From: Brasenia schreberi
Lineage: Eukaryota > Streptophyta > Magnoliopsida > Nymphaeales > Cabombaceae
Length of the DNA stretch: 64,000 nucleotides
Assembly (NCBI GenBank): GCA_036023115.1
Contig: JAYKKT010000059.1
Coordinates: forward strand, 3,944,001-4,008,000
Reading direction: 5' to 3'
Positions 49,435 to 62,366 of this stretch are shown here, one piece after another. Numbering within the stretch: the stretch's first letter is position 1; each line of letters begins with the position of its first letter. The position numbers and the translations under genes were made by a program. The notes under the pieces were generated by a model. That model saw only the letters and a list, made by a program, of their open reading frames with translations, ran no database searches and had not been told where the DNA came from.

Positions 49435-51772
49435 TGAATGATTGAAATCGGTTTGAAAATATTAGTTTGTAAGTGTGTTAGAATATATTAGGTATATATA
49501 ATATATGTCAGTACAGTTATACGCTAGTATATTTAAATAAATATCAATCCTCCGTCACAATGGTTAGATGAGTGGAATTTAAATTCAAAAGTAAAATGTA
49601 TATATTTGAATTGCATATAAAAAGTATAATTCAAATCTCAATTATCTATATTAATCTTAATAGAGAAGGTTGAGATTTATTTAGATGTGTTATAATTGTG
49701 CAATCTCTCTCCTAATTCTACGCATACAAATGCAAAGATGCATATTTTGAAGGTGGTGGTGGTGGGTGATGGCCGCCATTACAAATCGCTCCTACTGTGA
49801 GAAAAGAGCCAAAGAAATAGACTAAGGTGGCTGAGGATGGCAGCAAGTGGCGGAAAAGAGCAAAACAATTGTCGTTCCAAATAAAAGGTCATTCCCTCCC
49901 CCCGCCCCTTTTGGCCATTCTGCATAGGATCTACATCTCGTCAGCCCTTCGTACGACTGAATCTCTTCTTGAATTTCCCTCTTATCTGAAGAGCTTTTGC
50001 TGGGTCTCCTTCGTCTACCTCATTCCTGAGAAGCCAATATACACTTGCCCACCATGCGGGTGGGTATTGGCCCATGGGATGCCTGGGCCAATGGTGAAAA
50101 ATCCAGAACTGTATTCCTAGACCTAAATGTACTATCATGGTTTTAAGGAATTATGATTATGTTTTGATCCACAAGTGATGTTGATGCTTCGTTCCTTGTA
50201 TGAGACAGGTAGCAACACAAGAGAAGAGGAGGTGTCTCCTGCAAAGACCTTTGATCCAGCTCATGACGGCAGCCTTCTTCATGTACCAAAGTTTTTTACT
50301 TAAATTGAGCATCTGGAACTATAGTTCAACATCCGTGATGAGTTCAACTTTTGATGCACAGCACAACTGAACTACGAATACCAAAAATCAATGTCTAAAT
50401 ACATATGAAGCCTGTATCTGTTGGGGCCATTGCCCTCAAGATTCAGAAATTTTCCTAAGAGGTTCATATAACTAAAAGAAAATGCTGCTTCGCCTGGCCA
50501 TGATAATGTCATGGTGCCTTACGATTTTTATTCTCGCTCATCGTTTGCATGACTCGACCATAGCTCAAGGTTAAAGACAGAAAAGAAACATAATCACTTA
50601 CAACTTTTTGCTTGAATTGCAAGTGATGCTGTTTGGGCCACTTTAATCTCCGCCTCTTTCTTGATCCTTGCAAAATCTTCAATCTCCACGGTGCAAGTGA
50701 AAGAAGATCAGTTGTCATCCCCTTCCTATTACATACATAATTTGTAATAGGTAGCTTTTTCCCTCAGCGTACTTCTGGAGTAGGTTTTAAAATAACCTCT
50801 GTTTCGTGCTGTTTCATTATAGAGAAAACAGACCAGGTCAAAGAGAGACCTCTGAAATAACAAAAGGTTGTTCCTAGGCTGCCAAGCATATTTTATGCAT
50901 AAAAACAAAAAAATAATATGTGAGATAGTGGTTTTTGTTTCGTTAATTTCTTGTTTTAGACGGCTCCACCGATTTAACTATCAACCGTGTTACCTTTCAC
51001 TTATCATCAACCACCGTCAAGTGACCTTTCATGGTTCAAAACATCTATCATGATTCTGAAGTGCTGAATATATCTGACTTGACAGTAGCAGATTCAATCG
51101 GCTCCGTGACCAGAGTTGCTTTTTCCCTCTTACATCACAGTTCACTTTTGTAAACCGCCATCTGACTACATGCTCTGTAAGCATGCTGCTTGTCACAATC
51201 AGGAATAGAGGATTTGAGAAGGTGTAACCCGTTATACATTAATTCTGTAATGAGCATTTGCTGATTCGCCGGAAAAAGGGGAGCCTGCATTGCTGACGGG
51301 CAAGTTTGTTCAGAAATTATTCATTCCTGCGGAATCAGCTTCCGTCACAACTTCATTTCTGCAATTCTGTCCAATAGTCAGAAAACTTGCTGTTATTGCA
51401 GTTAAATGTGTGGCAGTATCACTCAGAACTATTGAGAAGACATTAATGTGTTGCACCTTTTGTTTCCTTCCTTGATTTAACAGGCGAGTTTAGGAAGATT
51501 CCGACTATAATGAACATTAAGATGATAAGAACAACTGAACTACAAGTTACAGCCCACCTGGCTAGGGGATCAACTCACAAGTTTAGGGCATCAGCTCCAA
51601 ACCCGCGGAATGCATCTGACTTTTGGCCTCCCATTCTGCCCAAAAAATGAAAAAGATGGTAATATCAACCAATTCAGACAGATTTATGAAGGAAAAGAGT
51701 CATTCTCTTTGAAGTTATAAGGTTTGCTCATGGAAATGGTACAAGGCAGCCAGTAGCGACTGAAAGTGAAGG

Positions 51773-51934
51773 TTTTCATATTTGTAGGATTATATCGACA
51801 GCATGAAAGGAGCAACGAGCAACTCTATGAGGAAATGCAAAGGCTGGTGATCAGTAGCGGATTTAGAAAATAATGTTATTGGGGATGAAGTATGTATTTC
51901 ATGTTGTCGATATAATCCTACAAATATGAAAACT
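51773..51934. repeat. 36-bp inverted repeat around a 90-bp loop
   Basis: The left arm (about 51773-51808, starting TTTTCATATTTGTAGG) and right arm (about 51899-51934, ending CCTACAAATATGAAAA) are reverse complements with one mismatch in 36. The loop contains AGTAGCGGATTTAGAAAATA, which is repeated at 51980, so this may be a fold-back element or a dsRNA-forming locus. Confidence 0.8.
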
Positions 51935-52463
51935 CTTTATCCTTCTACCCTCTTTATTCAAATGTTATTGGTATTCGAGCAGTAGCGGATTTAGAAAGTA
52001 AAAACTCTTTATTCAAAATCAAATTTCTTTTAAAGAAGGAATTTCTATTGATATTCGAGCAGAAAGCCCTTTTTCTAGCAGCAGCATTTGATGGATGTGC
52101 GTGAGACCGAAAAGTGGCCACCCGAAGAAGTATTTTAATATCCTTCTACCCTCTTTTCCTCTTTGTGCAGTGTCAATGACGTCCGAGAAGAAACCCTCGA
52201 AGATCATCTCCCGTGCCGTTAGGACGACTTCGTCTTGGAGCTCAAGGACGTCGTCGTTCCATAGCTTAGATATAAGGCGGCTCCAGCAAGTACTACTTCG
52301 GTGGCAAGGGGATGATCCAAAGGGTCAACCTTGCCTCCCGCTCCGGCAAGTTCTCTCTCTCTCTCATCGCGTTAAAATTCTCTTACTAGTGTGAGTTTTC
52401 AGTATCACAAATGAGATGCTAGTTGTACTTCACCTTTTTGGTTTGTCCTTTCGATTTAAGATT

Positions 52464-52570
52464 ACGTGTCCGGTGAAGTAAGCCTCTTCAATGTTCTCCG
52501 TCACCACTGAAACTTTCGTTACTTGGCGGACTTGATGTTTCGGTTTAACATTACGTGTCTCGTGTCGTAC
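52464..52570 (+). promoter_or_regulatory. ABRE-like ACGTGTC elements upstream of the small gene
   Basis: ACGTGTC occurs at 52464-52470 and 52553-52559, each after a TTTCG(A/G)TTTAA(C/G)ATT context, and the second is followed by CGTGTCGTAC. ACGTGTC is the core of ABA-responsive elements bound by group A bZIPs. The same block is found twice upstream of 56423. Confidence 0.5.
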
Positions 52571-52766
52571 ACCACATACCGTTGTGAAACAAAGCTTTCA
52601 AAGCTCGAATAGCGCGGGAGCAACTAGCGGGAGCCGCTCCCGCAAGAGAATCTCTTATTAAGCGTTTGCTTTCCGGCCATTGATCGACCGAGATCTTAAT
52701 CATTTTACTCGATAGTCGGCGGTGATATCAATCTGTGTGCGAGATTCAGAGGGAGGGAGAGGGGAC

Positions 52767-54020
52767 ATGGATGAAGAGTTAATGGCGGAGATGCTGGGTC
52801 GTTTCAAGTCGGGCGTAAAACTTTCGGAGAAAAATGTCATCATCGAGCTTGTCGACAAACTCAGGTACTCAAATAGTCGACTCTAATCTCTCTCTATGAA
52901 ATTTGTTTTATACAACGATTTCTTGGGAGCATTATGATGTTTCCCTAAAGAAACGATATGATTCTTTCCATCCAGTTGATTTCCCAACAAATTTTGGCTG
53001 GCTTTTTCCCCAGATTAGGATATATATTTGAGGAATCAATTTGATGATTTGGGATTTTAGTGTTTGCGACTGAATTTGTAAGATTTATGTTGTATATATA
53101 GATACACATAAGCTCTGCCATTTGCTATTGTTTGTTGGATTGAATAAGATGATGCAACGAGCATCATGACGTGTCAATGCCAACTTCGTTCCCCGAAGGA
53201 CATAAATAAGTGGATGGTTGTGGTCGCTGATATGTGCTTCGTTGTATTTGTTTCTGGTAAAAGAAAAGGAACAAAGAATTTGAAGTATTCTGAAAATAAC
53301 GGCCAATCTAATGGAGAAGCTATGTTATTCTGGTACTATTATGTCTTCTGTTTAATCCGATTTTACTCTTCGAAGTAAGACAGTAGATATTATGTTCGCA
53401 CTGAAGGAAGTCAGGTTCCACGTTGCGCATGTTGAAGGGTTCTCCTGATAACTTCTCCAGTGTTCCTATACAAAAGTATCTTACTAATAAAGGAGGCAGG
53501 TAGATAAATCTTTTACATTTGTGATCATTCCCGTGGTAATGTAGTGTCTGCAATTTATTTGTATGTACTTGCTGCTCATGCATATCAATGGTTGCTCGTT
53601 TTGTCTTCTATTCGTGGCAAATTCTTCATCGACCATTTTTGGCTGAGCAACCGATTCATGCAAGATCAACCAAGATAACTCGGCATTATTCTTTTAATAA
53701 GATTCTTTTGTTTTATGTAGGTTTGCATATAACTTCTGTGTGTGTTTTGGTTATGGCCATGGGACGTTTGAAAATTTTTATGGGAGATCCATCTTGTATG
53801 CATAACTTTACTCATGTTGCATCTTAAACAGATTAGTGTACTCCACGATGAAAAAGGAAACTAGACTAAATGAGCAGGTAGGTAACATTGTTACCGATCT
53901 TCATGATACTTGTGTGCATTATATCAGATTGAGAAGAATCTTGCCAATTTATTCCTTTTTGAACTGTTGTTGCAGGATAAAGTGATAGATATTGAGATCT
54001 GGTATACTCTGAAATTATGA
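52767..54020 (+). CDS. Small spliced gene of unknown function, about 62 aa
   Basis: Three blocks join with GT-AG sites and matching phases: 52767-52864 ([16 protein letters not shown], then [14 protein letters not shown]), 53832-53877 ([15 protein letters not shown]) and 53976 onward (DKVIDIEI), reading to TGA at 54018-54020. A donor-like GT at 54002 means more exons could follow, but an RTE LINE starts at 54195. The N-terminal block looks helical, with a faint likeness to the start of UFL1-type proteins that is too weak to use. A diverged copy of the promoter and first exon lies 3.6 kb downstream at 56423. Function unknown; could be a truncated gene. Confidence 0.45.
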
Positions 54021-54194
54021 ATGCTTGGCCATTAAGTTTTTTCCTGCACTGCTTTATTTATGTTGGAATTTCAGTTGTTTTGTGTTGCACATCTAGTTTC
54101 AACACAATGACATGAACATCAAGTTAACTTTTCGATGTTATTTTAGCCACTCTTTAACTCTTGGTCTAAATATTGCATTGCAAGGTTGAATACT

Positions 54195-54849
54195 TCAAAG
54201 CACATGGAAATTAAGATTAGCACACGTTGCATCCCTCACAAGAAAAGTTTTAAATATGTAAGGTCAGTTTTTTTATAGTGATGAAAAAATTGATAGAAAT
54301 ATTGTGCATAAAATTAAGATAAGTTGGTTAAAATAGAGAGGAGTATCAAGTATTCTATGTGACAAGAAGATACCATTAAAGTTGGAAGGTAAATATTATA
54401 GAGCAACAATTAAACCTACTATTTTTTATGGTTCCGAGTGTTGGGCAATTAATTATCACGTACAAAAGATGTCCATGACAAAAATGAAGATGTTGAGATA
54501 GATAAGTGATCACACACGAAAAGACTCCATACATAATGAGGTTATTGAAAACAAATTGGGAATGACACAAATAGAAGATAAAATGAGGAAAAATCATTTA
54601 AGATGGTTGGGCCATGTTGGAAGACAACCAAATTAAACTCTAGTAAGAAGGCACCAAAAAGTAGATTCTAAAAACCTTAAAAGAGGAAGAGGAAGACTAC
54701 AAAAGTGTTGGAAAGAAATAATAAAGAATGATCTAACTCATGTTGAGTTACCTACTAGCATGGCACATGGTAGGGCTATGTGGAAACAAAGAATCCATAA
54801 TCCATATAGCCGACCCCATCTAGTATGGGAAAAGGCTTAGTTGTTGTAT
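54195..54849 (+). mobile_element. 5'-truncated RTE LINE
   Basis: Plus-strand copy starting at the CATGGAAATTAAGATTAGC region (homologous to 41930) and ending with GGGAAAAGGCTTAGTTGTTG. A clear TSD was not found. Contains stops in the remaining ORF. Confidence 0.8.
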
Positions 54850-56100
54850 GTTAACTTGAAAGTATTTAGTTGATTGTGATTACAATATGTAATTCTTTTT
54901 TTTAAATTATGAAAGTTGTAATTTTGCTAAGGATGTACTGCTTAAATGCTTTACACATTGAAAATTGAATGGTGATTGATGAATATTTACTCAACTTATG
55001 AATTATATGAATTGTTTAGAATTATTATGATTTTTTCTGATTTTTTTGATTTTTTAAATTTTAATATTATAAAATGATACAATGTGATACGATTCGTATC
55101 GTGGGCCAAAACGATACACGATACGATACGATACGAACAAGATTTTATTTCTAGTATCTTGAGAAAGTTTTAGCTTCTATGTTATGCATGTCATGAGTTT
55201 CTATTTATGTCTCTAATTAAATGTCATCTACTAGATTGGTGCCCTAGTTCTGTTTAATCTGATTATGTTCATCAGCTCATATAACACCACACGTCTTGTT
55301 CGGTTAAGTTATATGTTTAGGTCTATAAATTCGATATTCAGTTTTTTTCAGTTTTAGGATCTATCCTGTTAGTGTTGGATTATTAATTTTAATTCGTTAC
55401 TAAGGCTGTCTTTTTGTTAGTATTTGTTATCCTTTGAGCGTTGGGTCTGATTCAGTTCCATCCACATCCTTGTCCAGGATTAACTCACATTAAAGTTTTA
55501 GTTCTGCTGGTACGAGCCTTGCATTTTAGCTCTTGTTCAAACCCCTTCTTCCATATTTAGTCAAATATCTACTCCTTGTTAGGTCCCCTATTCAGTTCAC
55601 CTTTTCCAGGCGTTAGTTTTGTTGATTTTTCTGTCATCGTCAGTTTGCTGAGGTTTCTATAATCCTCTTTGTGTTAATTCTCGTTCATGTGTTACCTAGT
55701 TACTGGCGTGATCATTTACTATTGTATTGGCTTTGTTTATCTTTTGCTTCTTCTAATTGGTGAAAGGTCTTGTCCAAAAGGGAATCATAAAGTATAGGAA
55801 GGAATCGAACACAAAATGAAAACCTAAACAGCTTGGTTAAGGGCGAATAGAGTTTTAGTTTGGAGCAATCTCCTTTTAGTTGCAGATGACAGATCGTCAG
55901 GCGACATCGAAGTAAGTTGAAGAAGGAGAAAATCTTGGAGGAGTCAGCATCGAGTTGCAGAATCCTGCTGTTATTGACGCCATTGACGACACCGATCTCG
56001 GCTGACTCATTCTCCGCACCTCTCTCTCTCACTTGCCTCCTCTCTCTTTTGGCTTAACTCATTATTTTCACCTGCATTGCGCAAATTTTAATAGCTTGAC
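54850..56100. other. AT-rich spacer with an exon-like patch
   Basis: Includes a GATACGATACGATAC-type cluster near 55075-55135. At 55887 a TTGCAG acceptor is followed by ATGACAGATCGTCAGGCG and a perfect GTAAGT donor at 55913, which could be an exon of the upstream gene, but no protein family is recognised. Confidence 0.35.
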
Positions 56101-56128
56101 AGCTGGCTTGACGGTTCCGTTCAAGTTT

Positions 56129-56254
56129 ACGTGTCCCGTGTCGTTTCTCAGAGTTAATGTCAGTGAATACTGTCTAACTTCCTTGTCACCGCTTAATCTT
56201 TTAGATCCATGACCTGCGGCTTGACGGATCGGTTCAATAAACGTGTCACGTGTC
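56129..56254 (+). promoter_or_regulatory. ABRE/G-box-like elements upstream of the duplicated exon
   Basis: ACGTGTC at 56129-56135, 56241-56247 and 56248-56254, the last overlapping a CACGTG G-box. Context CTTGACGG and TCGTACTT matches the block at 52553. Confidence 0.5.
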
Positions 56255-56422
56255 GTACTTTACGTTTCTGTGTGAGAACTGCCTCTTAAAGTTTAAAAAG
56301 GGCGGGAGTGCTCGTGAGTCAAAGAGAGGGAAAAGAAAAGCCCAAATGCATTGGCCACAGGCGATTGATTGACAGAGATCTCGATCGATTGCTGTGAGAT
56401 TGATCCAAGAGGAGTTGGAGAG

Positions 56423-56535
56423 ATGGATGACGCTCTAATGGCAGGGTTGCAGAGGCATTTCGAGGGCGAAGTCTTGTCGTCGATCTCGTCAACATTCTCT
56501 ACAAACTCCATTCAGTCTTCTCCAAGCGATGAGTT
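56423..56535 (+). pseudogene. Duplicated, apparently frameshifted first exon of the 52767 gene
   Basis: Starts MDDALMAGLQRHFEGE, parallel to [16 protein letters not shown] of the upstream gene. The following VDLV..ILYKLHSVFS reads only in another frame, so a small indel separates the two halves. The donor GT at the homologous position is absent. Leaders upstream of both ATGs are also alike (GATCTCGATCGATT against GATCTTAATCATTT). Confidence 0.45.
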
Positions 56536-57522
56536 CTCTCTCTCTCTCTCTTTCTCTTGTTTTGTGCGACAAGATTTCGGCTTTAGGTTCCAACATTTTT
56601 GTGATTTCGTTGATTTGGGCTATCTCTTTGCGAGAAATACTGTAAAAGAAGGTGAGGAAAAACAGATTGAAGCTCATAATGGAGAAGGAAGGAGATAATT
56701 GTAGATGCAAACAAGGTTCAGAAATTAGGACAGGAAAATGTGCCGATGGAAGAACCTTTGTCATTAGAGCAATTTGGTTGTCGAAATCATAAATCACGAA
56801 CAAGGTTCAAGGTTGTGCAAACTGACCGAAGGAAAAAAATGGCTCGGGTCAGGGTCAACCTGTTTATGACCGAACCCGACCCATGGACCCATTTTGCCAC
56901 CCTTAATATTCCTGTTAGCTGTTGCTAAGTTCCCTTACTTCCACGCCGCTCCAATCAAACCCTACGTTGTCATAGGTGAAGAGTAGTCCCAAAATTAGAG
57001 CACGCGACTTGCTTTATTTTTCTTTTCCATCCACTGCATGCCAACGAGGAGAAGAAAGCAAACTCTCTCGACCAAAAGTTGATAAAAGCACGCCTTAATA
57101 AGGGACTGAATCACATGGACACTTCAACTTGCCTTTGTGTCGAGGAAAACATAAAAGGTTGCGTATCTTGTGTCATTCTCACGTGTCATGATGGAATTGG
57201 TAAAGCAATAGCTCAGATTTTTTATTGTAAGAGGAATCACACCTTTGTTTCCCCCAGGGTTAACGCATGAGGCTTTAACCTTCATTCCCACTCTGACAAT
57301 CAGAATGAAGTTGCTTCTAATTCTGATAATTAAGCTTCAATTTTACTATGATTGGTCAATAACAGTCTGGTTTGGTGGCTCCAATTCTTTTTGAAGGGCG
57401 ACGACTGTCATAAGTTAGCTGAATTTTTGCATGTACATCTCACTGACTATATTCAGATTGAACGACAGGACCAATTCATAGCATGTGCATCTTGAAAATT
57501 TTCCTATGCACTCGGTGCAGGG

Positions 57523-57978
57523 TAGGCTTGGCAAGCTTCACCCGACCAACGTACCCAACCAACCCGCCCTGCTGCAGTTGGGACAGGTTCTATTCTATCT
57601 GCCATGTGGGCCAGCTGAGAGTCACAATTAGGGTAAACCCACCTCGACCCGCCCCAGGGTACTATTAGGTAGGACATTTTCTTCTTTTACAATTTTATGT
57701 TATTTTCACTTTAGCGTTGGTGTAACAGAGTTACAAAATTTCTACTCATCCTTCAAAAAATATTCATGTTCACTGCATTTCCTTATACAACATGAAGTTT
57801 GTGATCAGATTACCATATTTGCAGGTTGAGGCAGGGTTTAGTTCTAGCATTAAACATGTGGGGTCTGTTGTGAGTTTTGAACCCCGACACCAGTGGGGCT
57901 GGTAGGGCAAGTTCCACATACTATTTTGAATGCAGGCGGATTTGGGCGGGCTGCAAACCCCGCCCATTGCCATGCCTA
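57523..57978. mobile_element. hAT-like non-autonomous element
   Basis: Left TAGGCTTGGCAAG and right CATTGCCATGCCTA form inverted ends. Flanks GTGCAGGG and GTGTGAGG agree at 5 of 8 positions. Interior has CCAACC/GGTAGG-type words and no transposase. Confidence 0.55.
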
Positions 57979-57989
57979 GTGTGAGGTTC

Positions 57990-58325
57990 AATCTGCAATG
58001 AAGATCACTGAGTTAGAGTAAGATATGATTCTTACAGATAGGAAATTTCAAGAGCAAGATCATGGTGATGGTAGAGGGAGTTTTCTCCCAACCAAAGAAT
58101 ATTTGGAACAAACTACATAAAATGTGAATGAGGAATACAAAAAGACGTTCAATAAACCTAGTGAAACTCATAACCAAGCTGAACCCTGTTATTGTGCAAC
58201 GTCCATGGGATTATCAGACCGACCGGGCGCTAACACACCTGAATCAATCAAACCACCTTCTTATCTTATGAGGAAGCCGTTTCTTTTCAAGAAATCAGAG
58301 CTAAAAGCCCCCAAAATTTATTGAA
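57990..58325 (+). pseudogene. Coding-like relic of unknown family
   Basis: In one frame the sequence reads MKITELE, stop, DMILTDRKFQEQDHGDGRGS, FLPTKEYLEQTT, stop, NVNEEYKKTFNKPSET and ends SELKAPKIY. The biased, hydrophilic reading with only two stops suggests decayed coding sequence. It may be the 3' part of the duplicated unit at 56423, but no family is recognised. Confidence 0.3.
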
Positions 58326-58778
58326 ATCTACCAATAGCAGAGGTTTCTGTACAAAGTAGATGACCTGTGGCAACCGTTGATGTCAAATGGACCGAATGGC
58401 GTAACCTAAAAATACATTGAGCATTCAGATATACAATGAACTTGAGAATAAGAAATTGGCGTTAGGACGGAATCATACAAGTCTCATATTTGGTGTGCTG
58501 AACTCTTGAGGCCACATTTTGTCATCGTTGAGAACTAGAGGATCCATCCTGCCCATTCAAGTTCAACCGAACCTTCAATGCCTTTGACACTGCCAACATG
58601 AAGCCAAGAACCTCTAGAGTGCTATCTCGCCGCTATTATTTATATACAAAGGACCATGAGGTGTAGATGACCTGCACAAAACTAACTGAACCACCGTACT
58701 ACAATGCAGCAATCTCCTTAGAAACCTTGCAGTAGGTTCCAAACATTAATGGAGATTTCTCACCTCGTATCAAGTCAG

Positions 58779-61700
58779 TCAAACAAGCTGAACTACAGCA
58801 GCCACACGCAGGGCTCCGCCTTGGAGAAGATCAGGGAGTTCATCAAATAATAAAGCAGTTCGCCAACCCCATCCTTTGGGAGCTTTGGGTAGCAGAGTGC
58901 CAGCTTGTTTGAAACTCCCAAACGACATGACTTCTCTCTTTGAAGGGCAAATCAGCTGGAAAGGGAAAAAACCAAAAAGACGAACATGGGAAATTGTAAA
59001 TTGCGTTAATCTCCACTCATCAGAAAACAACAAAATACAAAGACTACCTAACGAGTTCAGCTTATTTAATCTTAAAGACAAGACCATGGAATAACATATT
59101 CCAGTCTCGACTTGATCAAACTATGTCGCAGCCACTTCTATTAGGGTAAAGCGCCAGTGTCTTACACTCCCAACACACGAACACCTGTACTTTCTCCAAT
59201 GACAAACTCAACAATATATGTTGCAAACATTTTTGTTGCTGTCACTAAGATGATGAAGATTGACCATTAATTAGTTCCTTAGTGAACAGGTACTTCTTTT
59301 AGTTTTATCAGATGTTATCAATTATACATAACATTTATAACTTAAGCTTATTACTTATATATAGCCATGTCTCCCTACTCATGGTTTTCGGAATTTGCTG
59401 TGTGCCGCAAACACACCCTTACCAGCATCTGCACCTGCACCCCCATGACATAATTATCAAGCGGCACAAAGAGATGTAAAAATTACCTTTGATAAATTTA
59501 TGGGCTTGATTACTTAAAACACGTAGTATGGGAAAAGGCTTAGTTGTTGTTGTATTACTTGAACACGTCCCAAGCTCATGAGATTTAAGACAATTATGCA
59601 TGCAACACGATTAAAGGTGGCATGGAAATAGCTCAAGCACGCTTTCTAACCTGGGTCATTTTAATTGAAAATTCAGATAAAACTAGGGTGAAGAAAGGCA
59701 ACGGAAGACCCTGAAATAGATCAACTTCTGACAAGTAATACCTGATATCGAGCTGTAACCTTTTCCCTAGAATCCACATACAGATGTCCCTGCAAAATGT
59801 AGTGCGAAGGTAAATGTTTGGAAGGGGGGCAGGGATTCATGCACTAACTAGGTCAACAACTACCAACCTTCCGGAAGGGATCTGAAGCTTCTGCCTTGCG
59901 CCGATGTAGAAACAACCCTACAAAACAGAACCTCTTTTAGCATGACAATGGTATCCAGAAGAGAATCGATTGGATTTGAGCACCTTGCATACCAAGTGTG
60001 CGGCGCCCCTGAGGGTCTTCGTCACTAAATGCCTGAACGCTGACCTGTTCCAAAAATCAACTTACCATGAAATCAGGATTGGAAAAAATTAATGCAAAGA
60101 CATGTCATGTAATATACCTTCCATAATGAACCAGCATAAAATACTTCAGGCGAGTGCTTCACTTGACCATCAGCAAGTCTGTGCACATCTTTAAATTCCA
60201 CTCTGCAGAAATAGCCACGTTATTTAGCAGTATATATGTAAACTGCATTATGGGTTGCAATGTCAAAATTTACAAGGTAAAGTTTCAATTAATGCAGTCC
60301 AACAAGATTATCTAATTCCTAGACTTCCGGACATAAAAATTGTTGAAATTGTCTCTTAGGAAATGAAGTTGTAACAGAAACTTCTCCCAAGGAAAATTAA
60401 CCAAAAACAAGTACTTTTAGAAACAGTAACTTGTCAGGGTCCATAATGACCTTCGTCTCTTGGTTTTAATGTCTTACATGCTTTACTGGATATGAACTAG
60501 TAGTAGGAAAAGAAGAAGAGTTAAGATTCGGGAAGGGCAACGACACAGACCATCAAGTAATCTTGGAAAATGAAGTCTTCATTTAGCATGACTAGTATAA
60601 CTAATCAAGTTGCCCCTCTTGCCGCTAAAGAGCATGTGCAGTTTTAGGAGAAATAATGGTGTGCGACCCTTAAAGCAAATAACATACGTGGTGATGCCTA
60701 GAACTGAGTTCAACGTTGAACATTTCATGGAAAAGAAAACACACACTTAAGTACTGATATCGTACCCAAATCGAAAACGAGGGAAGTTTCGCAATGGTGT
60801 CTTCATATCCAAAGATATAGGGCAATCATCAGAATTTTCCCAATCCAGTCCAATGGCATTGTCTTGTGGTTCTAGACTTTGCATGGGTCCACCTGCATTA
60901 CATGGCAGAACTGCAGCAACACCGGATAATCGGCTTTGTAGATCTGATTCGTATACTCTGTCCAACTGTTCTGCGTGAGCGCCATTGTTTCCATGGCTAA
61001 GCCCCACCAAGGCTGTAAGTCCATCCCCTGACAAGTCCTCACAAGTCAAGTCGATCCCAAAAGCTTATTCATCAGTAGCAAAAGCTACTAATAAATTCCA
61101 ACTCAATTAAGCACATCAAAGGGAATGCAAGATAATACAACATGCACCAGAGATCAAACTAGAGCAGGAACAGAAGTATACCACGTCCTATACCAGCAAG
61201 TCCGTCCACGGGACCTCGTACATGCACATGCACGGGAATAAGTAATCCATTTCCTTCACCTTGTGCATCAGCAAAGTATGTATCACCCACATTGCCATGA
61301 GCACCATTTCGGTCATGATCATGCCGGTAATAGCAAGAGGAGCTACCTTGGACATGTCGATATGAATGCCTACATGTGCATGCTGTGCTACTAAGGCTAC
61401 ATATCTTGCAAGTATCAGCAACAATTTCTTGGACTCTTTGACTTAGAAGTACCTGCATGAAAAGCAAATAGATCTTAGCATTTCAAAATACGTTATTGAC
61501 TTTGATTAAGGTGGACCGTCCTATATATATGATAAAAAAAGCTACATAGTTCAAACAAGGCAGGTTGTTTTGTGGGTAAGTTGCTCCATCAATCAAGTAT
61601 AATAATGATAAACTGAGGCATTCCACTCTCTAGAGATGTCAATATGAGCGGCTGGCCCACATAATATGTGCAAAATAGTATCGTGCATTTAATGCACCTG

Positions 61701-62326
61701 CAAAAAGTTCGATGCTACTTTTTGACTTTTTAAATTTTAACTATTGATCTCACAAATCGGTTGATTGAGATCTTTAAGGATTTTTTAGCATATGGATGGG
61801 TTGTGCAAATTTATCATGTTCTCTATATAACAACAACAACCACTAAGCCTTTTCCCATACTAGATGGGGTCGGCTACGTGGATTCTTTGTTTCCACAAGG
61901 CCCTATCATCTTTATATTTTCAAAACATCTTAATTGATTTTTCCTCATTTTATCCTCTATTGGTGCTACTCCCAATTTGTTTCTAATAATGAACCTCGTT
62001 ATATATACGGTCTTTCCTTGTGCGATCACTCATCCATCTCAACATTTTTATTTCTGCTACAAATATCTTTTGCACGTGTTATGATTAACTACCCAATACT
62101 CATAACCATAAAACATAGTAGGTCTAATTGTTTCTCTATAATATTTACCTTTCAACTTCAATGGTATCTTCTTATCGTATAGAATACCAGATGCCCCTCT
62201 CCATTTTAACCAACAGACATTAATTCTATGCATAACATCTCAATCAATTTTTCCATCACTACCATGTTCTCTATATATATACACATATATATACATACAT
62301 ATATATATACATACATACATATATAT

Positions 62327-62366
<40 letters not shown>

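Noticed and set aside
52767..52864. UFL1 (UFMylation ligase) N-terminus
   Set aside because: Only a short helical stretch ([14 protein letters not shown]) is similar, and the following exons do not match.
55887..55912. Extra exon of the small gene at 52767
   Set aside because: Splice signals are good but the 26-base piece carries no recognisable coding signal and lies beyond a LINE insertion; left as a note only.
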